Shown one piece after another: positions 58,683-64,000 of a stretch of DNA of 64,000 nucleotides; position 1 is the first letter of the stretch, and the number at the start of each line of letters is the position of its first letter. Made by a program: the position numbers and the translations under genes. Origin of the DNA: Gammaproteobacteria bacterium. GTDB taxonomy: Bacteria; Pseudomonadota; Gammaproteobacteria; Nitrococcales; Nitrococcaceae. The stretch covers positions 19,060 through 83,059 of the forward strand of contig JAUILK010000010.1 in NCBI GenBank assembly GCA_030433275.1, written 5' to 3'. The notes under the pieces were generated by a model. That model made no database searches. It was not told where the DNA came from and saw only the letters and a list, made by a program, of their open reading frames with translations.

Positions 58683-59453
58683 TTACTTCGGTGGCATACG
58701 CAGGGCACCGTCGAGACGGATGATTTCACCATTCAACATCGTGTTCTCGATGATATGCTGAACCAGCATCGCAAACTCACTCGGGCGCCCAAGCCGGGCC
58801 GGGAAGGGCGTCTGCTCGCCCAGTCTCGTGCGCACCTGCTCCGGCAGGTTTGCCATCATAGGCGTTGCAAAAACACCAGGCGCAATAGTCATCACGCGAA
58901 TACCATGGGCAGCGAGCTCGCGGGCAAGCGGCAAGGTCATCCCGGCGATGCCCGCCTTGGAAGCCGCATAAGCCGCTTGCCCGGTCTGGCCGTCGTAAGC
59001 CGCTACCGACGCCGTGTTGACGATAACACCACGCTCACCGTCCGCGCCGACTGGCCCCTGCGCCATAACCGTTGCCGCGAGACGGATCGCATTGAAGGTC
59101 CCCACCAGATTGATCTGAACCGTCCGGGCGAAGAGCTCAAGCGGATGCGGCTCACCTTGCCGGTTCACGACCTTGCACCCGAGCACCGTACCCGCACAGT
59201 TGATAAGCCCGTGCAAGGCGCCGAAGGTGTCTACGGCGGTAGTTACGGCCTGCTGCATCGCCGCTGCGTGAACGACGTCCACCGCAACGAACCGAACCTG
59301 TTCACCGAGCTCCTCGACCAGCGACTGCGCCGCCGTGGCATCGAGATCCGCAATCACCACTCGAGCGCCATGCGCCACCAGCCGCCGGACCGTCGCCTGC
59401 CCCAACCCAGAGCCGCCACCGGTAACCAGAAACACACTGCCTGCAACCTGCAT
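58683..59453 (-). CDS. Short-chain dehydrogenase, HSD10/3-hydroxyacyl-CoA dehydrogenase-like
   Basis: 256-residue NAD-dependent SDR. Cofactor motif [16 protein letters not shown] near residue 11, [14 protein letters not shown], catalytic Ser-Tyr-Lys in [21 protein letters not shown] (first 20 kept), and a C-terminal [18 protein letters not shown] segment. It resembles human HSD17B10, which oxidises 2-methyl-3-hydroxybutyryl-CoA. Location supports a role in branched-chain acyl-CoA breakdown. Confidence 0.88.
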   Translation of the reverse strand: MQVAGSVFLVTGGGSGLGQATVRRLVAHGARVVIADLDATAAQSLVEELGEQVRFVAVDVVHAAAMQQAVTTAVDTFGALHGLINCAGTVLGCKVVNRQGEPHPLELFARTVQINLVGTFNAIRLAATVMAQGPVGADGERGVIVNTASVAAYDGQTGQAAYAASKAGIAGMTLPLARELAAHGIRVMTIAPGVFATPMMANLPEQVRTRLGEQTPFPARLGRPSEFAMLVQHIIENTMLNGEIIRLDGALRMPPK

Positions 59454-59651
59454 CCGCGGGCTCTCCGCCTATCGGTATCTACACGATTACCGGCTCTGCC
59501 GCCCTCAGATCAGCGCGAAATCAAAGCAAATTGACGTTCACGCAGACCTCATTAGACTGATTATAGGAAAGTTCATGCGCAGTGCGGCCACTATTTGGGC
59601 GATGCGCAAGGCCCGCCGCGCTGAGTGCCGCCAAGCTCAAAGGTGAGCTCC

Positions 59652-61154
59652 ATGGCAAAGAAGGTCCCGCTTTTCATCGACGGCCAGTTCGTGGACAGTG
59701 CAGTCCACGAGTGGATCGACGTCACCAACCCCGCCACCAACACGATCATTGCCGAGTGCCCGGTCACACCGGGGGCGGAAATCGAACGCGCAATCGCCTC
59801 CGCCAAAGCGGCCCAGAAACACTGGCGAGAAGTCGCCGTGCCTGAGCGGGCACGCTACCTGATGCGCTACCAGGAACTACTCAAGGCACACCAAGAAACG
59901 ATCGCCGAGACGCTGGCCGAGGAGACCGGCAAAACCTTTACTGACGCCAAAGGTGAAGTATGGCGCGGAATCGAGGTGGTGGAGCACACCATGAGCCTGC
60001 CCACCCTCCTCATGGGAGAGACGTTGGCGAATGTCGCCGCCAGCATCGATACCACCAGCTGGCGACAACCATTGGGCGTGTGCGCGGGGATCACACCGTT
60101 CAATTTTCCGGCCATGATCCCACTGTGGATGTTTCCAATTGCCATCGGCTGCGGCAACGCATTCGTGCTCAAGCCCTCCGAGCAAAATCCACTCACACCG
60201 ATGTACCTAGCCGAGTTATTCGCGCAGGCCGGATTCCCGGCGGGACTGCTGCAAATCGTCCACGGCGGCAAGGCGCAAGTAGACGTCCTACTTGAGCATC
60301 CGGATATTCGGGCGGTTTCCTTCGTAGGCTCACCGGCGGCGGGGCAGCACATCTATCGCACCGCCACAGCCCACTTCAAACGCGTCCAATGCATGGTCGG
60401 CGCTAAAAATCACATGGTGGTCATGCCCGACGCCGATAAACAGCAAGCCATCGACCACTTGGTCGGCGCCGCCTGCGGTGCCGCCGGGCAGCGCTGCATG
60501 GCCATCTCAGTGGCCGTACTGGTCGGCAAACAGACGCGGGGCTGGGTCGACGCACTCCAGGCGGCGATGGCTAGGCTCCGTCCCGGCCCAGCGACGGACC
60601 CCGCAGCCGCCTATGGACCGCTCATCAGCCGCCGGGCCCTGACACGGGTCGAGCAGATCATAGATGCGGCGGCGCGGGAAGGGGCCAAGATACTACTCGA
60701 CGGTCGTGACTGCAGGGTTGCCGGCTTCCCCGAGGGGAACTGGTTGGGCCCCACGCTGATCGATGAGGTCAGACCCGCGATGAGCTGTTACCGGGAGGAG
60801 ATTTTCGGCCCCGTGCTGGCGGTGATGCACGTTGCCGATCTCGACCAAGCCATCGAACGGGTCAATAGCAATCCATACGGTAACGGCACCTCCATTTTCA
60901 CCGCTTCCGGAGCCGCCGCCCGCAAATACCGGCAGGCGATCGAAGTCGGCCAGATCGGGATCAATGTGCCGATCCCGGTGCCCCTGCCATTCTTTTCTTT
61001 TACCGGCAGCAAGGGCTCTTTCTATGGAGATCTGCACGCCTATGGCAAGGATGCGGTGCGCTTTTATACCGAGACCAAGACCGTAATCGAACGCTGGTTC
61101 GAAGCGGGCGCTGCGTTGGGTAATCGTCCCAATATGACGATCAGCCTACGCTGA
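59652..61154 (+). CDS. mmsA: Methylmalonate-semialdehyde dehydrogenase (CoA-acylating) MmsA
   Basis: Oxidises methylmalonate semialdehyde to propionyl-CoA at the end of valine degradation. 500 residues from ATG 59652. Family motifs: [43 protein letters not shown], and active Cys in [38 protein letters not shown] (first 20 kept). Divergent from the SDR, upstream of the acyl-CoA dehydrogenase. Confidence 0.95.
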   Translation: MAKKVPLFIDGQFVDSAVHEWIDVTNPATNTIIAECPVTPGAEIERAIASAKAAQKHWREVAVPERARYLMRYQELLKAHQETIAETLAEETGKTFTDAKGEVWRGIEVVEHTMSLPTLLMGETLANVAASIDTTSWRQPLGVCAGITPFNFPAMIPLWMFPIAIGCGNAFVLKPSEQNPLTPMYLAELFAQAGFPAGLLQIVHGGKAQVDVLLEHPDIRAVSFVGSPAAGQHIYRTATAHFKRVQCMVGAKNHMVVMPDADKQQAIDHLVGAACGAAGQRCMAISVAVLVGKQTRGWVDALQAAMARLRPGPATDPAAAYGPLISRRALTRVEQIIDAAAREGAKILLDGRDCRVAGFPEGNWLGPTLIDEVRPAMSCYREEIFGPVLAVMHVADLDQAIERVNSNPYGNGTSIFTASGAAARKYRQAIEVGQIGINVPIPVPLPFFSFTGSKGSFYGDLHAYGKDAVRFYTETKTVIERWFEAGAALGNRPNMTISLR

Positions 61155-61336
61155 GCGGCGCTGGCGCAGCGCTGGCCAGCCAGATTGGCCGACTTGACCG
61201 AATTCGGTTGCGCTCGAAAAAACGCCATCGGCTCGCCGGGGAAGCCGCATCAATAGACGCTGCACGCTTGGCTTAAGGCTGCCCGCGACACTTGCCAAAG
61301 GGGCGCCCGGGTGCCCTCACTACGAGGACTGGAGAC

Positions 61337-62497
61337 ATGGACTTCGCACCGACCGAAGACCAAATCGCCTTTCAGGATGCGGCGCGCGATTTCGCCCGCC
61401 ACGAGCTGACCCCCAATGCAGCGCGTTGGGACACGGAGTGCGTGTTCCCTAAGGAAACCATTACGCTGGCCGGCGAACTCGGGTTCTGTGCTGTCTATAC
61501 GCCTCAAGAGATGGGCGGATTGGGCCTTTCTCGGCTAGATGCCACATTCATTTTCGAGGAACTGGCAGCGGGCTGCACCTCTACAGCCGCCTATATAACA
61601 ATTCATAATATGGTGACCTGGATGATTGCCACCTGGGGCAGCGAGGCTCTCAAGGTGGCCTGGGGCGAGGAACTGAGCCGCGCCCGCAAGCTCGCAAGCT
61701 ACTGCCTCACCGAGCCGAGCGCCGGCTCCGATGCCGCCTCCCTACAGACCACGGCGCGCCGTAGCGCGCAGTATTATCGCATCAACGGCACCAAGGTGTT
61801 CAGCTCCGGAGCGGGCGCCACCGAACTCCTGCTGGTCATGGCACGGACCGGGGGCGCGGGGGCAAACGGCATCACCGCCTTTGCCGTGCCCGCCGACAGT
61901 GCCGGAGTCACCTATGGCCGCAAAGAAGCAAAGATGGGCTGGAACAGCCAACCGACGCGATCCATCACCTTCGATAATGTACGAGTTCCCGCCGATCACC
62001 GCCTGGGTGCGGAAGGCGAGGGCTTCAAGATCGCCATGCAGGGGCTCGACGGCGGTCGAGTCAACATCGCCACCTGTTCGATCGGCACCGCGCAGACGGC
62101 GCTCGAAGCCGCCCGTGGCTATTTGCATCAACGCCGCCAATTCGGTCGGGCGCTGGCCGAATTCCAGGGCCTGCAGTTCAAGCTCGCCGACATGGCCACC
62201 GAACTGGTGGCCGCGCGGCAATTGGTGCGCCTCGCCGCATGGAAGCTGGATCGCCGGGACCCGAACGCCACCACTTACTGCGCCATGGCCAAGCGCTTGG
62301 CCACCGACGTGGGCTTTCGAGTCTGCAATGACGCGCTGCAGCTCTACGGCGGCTATGGCTACATTCGCGAGTACCCGCTTGAGCGCCACGTCCGCGACAC
62401 ACGCGTGCATCAGATCCTGGAGGGGACCAACGAGATCATGCGGGTGATCATAGGTCGGCGCATTCTCATGGAAGACGCCACGGAGAAAATCCGCTGA
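61337..62497 (+). CDS. Acyl-CoA dehydrogenase, isobutyryl-CoA type
   Basis: FAD enzyme that introduces the first double bond in acyl-CoA oxidation, passing electrons to EtfAB. 386 residues from ATG 61337 (GGAG site). Signature ASYCLTEPSAGSDAASLQT; RRQFGRALAEFQGLQFKLADM; C-terminal YGGYGYIREYPLERHVRDTRV (first 20 kept) and QILEGTNEIMRVIIGRRIL. Close resemblance to IBD (ACAD8) branch and linkage to mmsA suggest isobutyryl-CoA as substrate. Confidence 0.92.
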   Translation: MDFAPTEDQIAFQDAARDFARHELTPNAARWDTECVFPKETITLAGELGFCAVYTPQEMGGLGLSRLDATFIFEELAAGCTSTAAYITIHNMVTWMIATWGSEALKVAWGEELSRARKLASYCLTEPSAGSDAASLQTTARRSAQYYRINGTKVFSSGAGATELLLVMARTGGAGANGITAFAVPADSAGVTYGRKEAKMGWNSQPTRSITFDNVRVPADHRLGAEGEGFKIAMQGLDGGRVNIATCSIGTAQTALEAARGYLHQRRQFGRALAEFQGLQFKLADMATELVAARQLVRLAAWKLDRRDPNATTYCAMAKRLATDVGFRVCNDALQLYGGYGYIREYPLERHVRDTRVHQILEGTNEIMRVIIGRRILMEDATEKIR

Positions 62498-62667
62498 ACG
62501 CGACCAGCGGCGATGGCCGAATAATCTGGGTACGGACGGAGCACGGGACTGGGCCGCCGGGCTGCAGGTCACCCGCACCATGTGGCTGGATGTTCAGGGT
62601 CTGAGGCATCCGGAGGATACATCCAAGATCGGTGTGAACCAGGAAAGATGGACCGCCCCGTCTGCGC

Positions 62668-63375
62668 TTACTGATAGCCCTGCTGCGGCACGAGCTGGGT
62701 CGGCGGACCGCTCTGCCGCCAGGATTCGATACCGCCCCGGTACCACAAAACGTTTGTATACCCCAGATTGATGGCGCGCAGCGCGGCGTTGTAAGACATC
62801 CAGCATTGCTGCGACAGGCAGTAGAGCACCACCGGGTATTCCTTGTTGCCGCCGGTTGCGCCTTGCAGGAACTGGCCGAACTGCTACTGGACCAGGTCGT
62901 TGAAGGAGCCGGCCTGATGGACGGGCACCGCAAACTGCGCGCCTGGTATCATATCCTGGCCGCCGAGAACGTCCAGCACCGGCATCTGCTGGCCGCGCAG
63001 GAGTTCAACCAAACCCTTGATGGTGATCAATTGTCCGCCCGGGATGGAGGCCGGCGGCGGCCCGTGCATGGGGCCCGCATGAAGCCGTGACGTCGGCGGA
63101 ACGCCGAAGTCCCTTCGTTCCATCGCCGCGAGCTGATCCAGCGGGCCGCTGCCGCCCCGGTGCTGCCGGCCCATGGCGTTCGGCTGGCCGAAACCCTGCT
63201 GCGGGTAGCCTTGCCGCAAATTGTGCTGCTGAGGCACCTGATAGCCCTGATTTTGTTGATTCTGCTGCTGGGGTTGCGGCGCCTGTCCGAAACTGTCCTG
63301 CGCCTGGGCAGCGGCCGTCAGGCCTACAACTGTCCACAAAAGGGCGGCAGCCCATATCATCGCGGCACGGATCAT
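62668..63375 (-). pseudogene. Rhodanese-like exported protein with an internal amber codon
   Basis: A frame of 236 codons from ATG 63375 to TAA 62668, broken by one in-frame TAG at 62884-62886. N-terminal signal peptide (about 1-26), Gln/Pro-rich linker, then a rhodanese-like domain: VELLRGQQMPVLDVLGGQD before the stop and VVLYCLSQQCWMSYNAALRA plus NVLWYRGGIESWRQSG after it. The domain resembles CXXCW-type proteins, with four residues between the Cys. A Gln codon (CAG) would restore the frame. Overlaps the upstream broken gene by ATGA. Confidence 0.8.
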
Positions 63376-63890
63376 GGCGCTGGCTCCAGTTTGGTCGCGT
63401 CCTGGCCGAACACGGCGTACAGATTGAAAGATGGATCGTCGGTCAGTACATAGGTGCCGTCATTGGGCCGGTAGGCGCTGTCATACTGATTCGAAAGCTG
63501 GTTTTGGCCGGTCGGACTCATCGGATCATTATAGGTCTCCACATCGCGGATCGTTTCACTGAATTCACGCGCGGAACAGTCCCACAGCTTTTACTGATAC
63601 TCCCACTAATCCTGCTGCATCTGCCGGATCTCGTCGTAGGTTTGCGCGGTGATCCGCGATCGTTTGCGCGCCTCGGTGATGTTGGTCTGCGCGATCTTGT
63701 CGTTGTGCGCGTTGATCCGCTTCTCCCACTCCGGCGCGAGCTTGATGGAAGTGCGGATCGTTTCGGCCAGCTTGAAATCGAGCTGGCCATCCGGGGCGCG
63801 AAAGGCAAAGCTCGGCAATGCCTGAACCGTCAACGATTCCATGGTCTCGCCGGGATAGCCCCCCCGCAGGCGTCTGGAAGAGAAGATCAC
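63372..63890 (-). pseudogene. Remnant of a glutamine-rich exported-type protein gene
   Basis: Coding-like frame truncated at its 5' end and broken by TAG (63606-63608) and TAA (63591-63593), ending in TGA 63372-63374. Readable parts: LPSFAFRAPDGQLDFKLAET, a charged helix WEKRINAHNDKIAQTNITEA, then, after the stops, SARETSET-type SAREFSETIRDVETYNDP and GTYVLTDDPSFNLYAVFGQD. Function unknown. Gln at both stops would restore the frame. The 5' end meets the transposase remnant near 63890. Confidence 0.7.
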
Positions 63891-64000
63891 GACGGCTGCC
63901 CCGCTTGGCCGGCGTCACCCACCCGCGGTATTTGCTGTTCGGTGCGAATACACCAAGGAACGGGTGAGGTTCACCCACAATTTCGGCACCAAGACCGCCA
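63880..64000 (-). mobile_element. IS91-family transposase remnant
   Basis: At the window edge two frames together give AVLVPKLWVNLTR (from 63998) and, after a one-frame shift near 63960, GVFAPNSKYRGWVTPAKRG. This reproduces the conserved LVPKPRVNLTRFHGVFAPNSKYR region of IS91-like transposases. The frameshift and loss of similarity after KRG show it is a truncated, dead copy; the rest may lie beyond 64000. Confidence 0.65.

Noticed and set aside
59531..59546. TTGACG box and weak palindrome between the SDR and mmsA, as a LiuR-type operator
   Set aside because: Only half the symmetric positions match, and no -10 box lies at the right distance.
62498..62667. Possible gene between the acyl-CoA dehydrogenase and the rhodanese-like pseudogene
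   Set aside because: Only short frames that shadow the neighbouring genes; treated as spacer.

Overview
The window looks like chromosome of a gammaproteobacterium with moderately high GC. The evidence is gene order. Three blocks keep arrangements familiar from E. coli: nnr-tsaE-amiB-mutL-miaA-hfq-hflX-hflK-hflC-purA with queG divergent; pcnB-folK-panB-panC-panD; and lptF-lptG next to pepA-holC-valS. An ilvH-ilvC-pssA-leuA block, a hisZ gene beside purA and a MutL with an endonuclease motif point away from enterics and toward Pseudomonas-like or Chromatiales/Acidiferrobacterales-like lineages. A SulP transporter paired with a beta-carbonic anhydrase would fit an autotroph or CO2-limited lifestyle, but that is inference.

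Layout. 0.3-13.7 kb: housekeeping superoperon on the minus strand (purine synthesis, HflKC, HflX, Hfq, tRNA and DNA repair, cell-wall amidase). 13.8-22 kb: queG, pantothenate/folate genes, poly(A) polymerase, a tRNA-Glu(CTC), an RDD protein and lptFG. 22-32.7 kb: pepA, holC, valS, a three-gene cassette (GT2, LAB_N, ArnT-like) likely to modify lipid A or another envelope glycan, a DUF2970 protein, an MFS transporter, rimI and a family 4 uracil-DNA glycosylase. 32.9-38.1 kb: branched-chain amino acid genes with pssA; ilvB is absent and ilvH has its own promoter. An unlisted 59-codon frame ahead of leuA carries CTA CTA CTA and a second leucine cluster, and looks like a leucine attenuation leader. 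38.2-43.5 kb: proS, a lytic transglycosylase, trmH, a YeeZ-like epimerase, a CbiX-like chelatase and an isochorismatase-fold hydrolase.

43.8-48.6 kb: SulP transporter with an unusual hydrophilic insertion, carbonic anhydrase and an alginate-export-type porin, with several strong palindromes. 49-56.7 kb: dodecin, an unrecognised polytopic membrane protein, a nitroreductase / glycosidase-fold / GT4 operon, two small coupled ORFs, folX and a DUF5658 protein. 56.8-62.5 kb: etfBA, a short-chain dehydrogenase, mmsA and an acyl-CoA dehydrogenase, which together form part of a valine/isobutyryl-CoA oxidation pathway. 62.7-64 kb: a decaying pair of glutamine-rich exported-protein genes broken by three in-frame stops, truncated upstream by a frameshifted IS91-family transposase remnant.

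No CRISPR array, prophage or complete insertion sequence was seen. The strongest leads for something new are the leuA leader, the SulP insertion, the GT4/glycosidase operon, the small coupled ORFs, and the stop-codon pattern at the right end.
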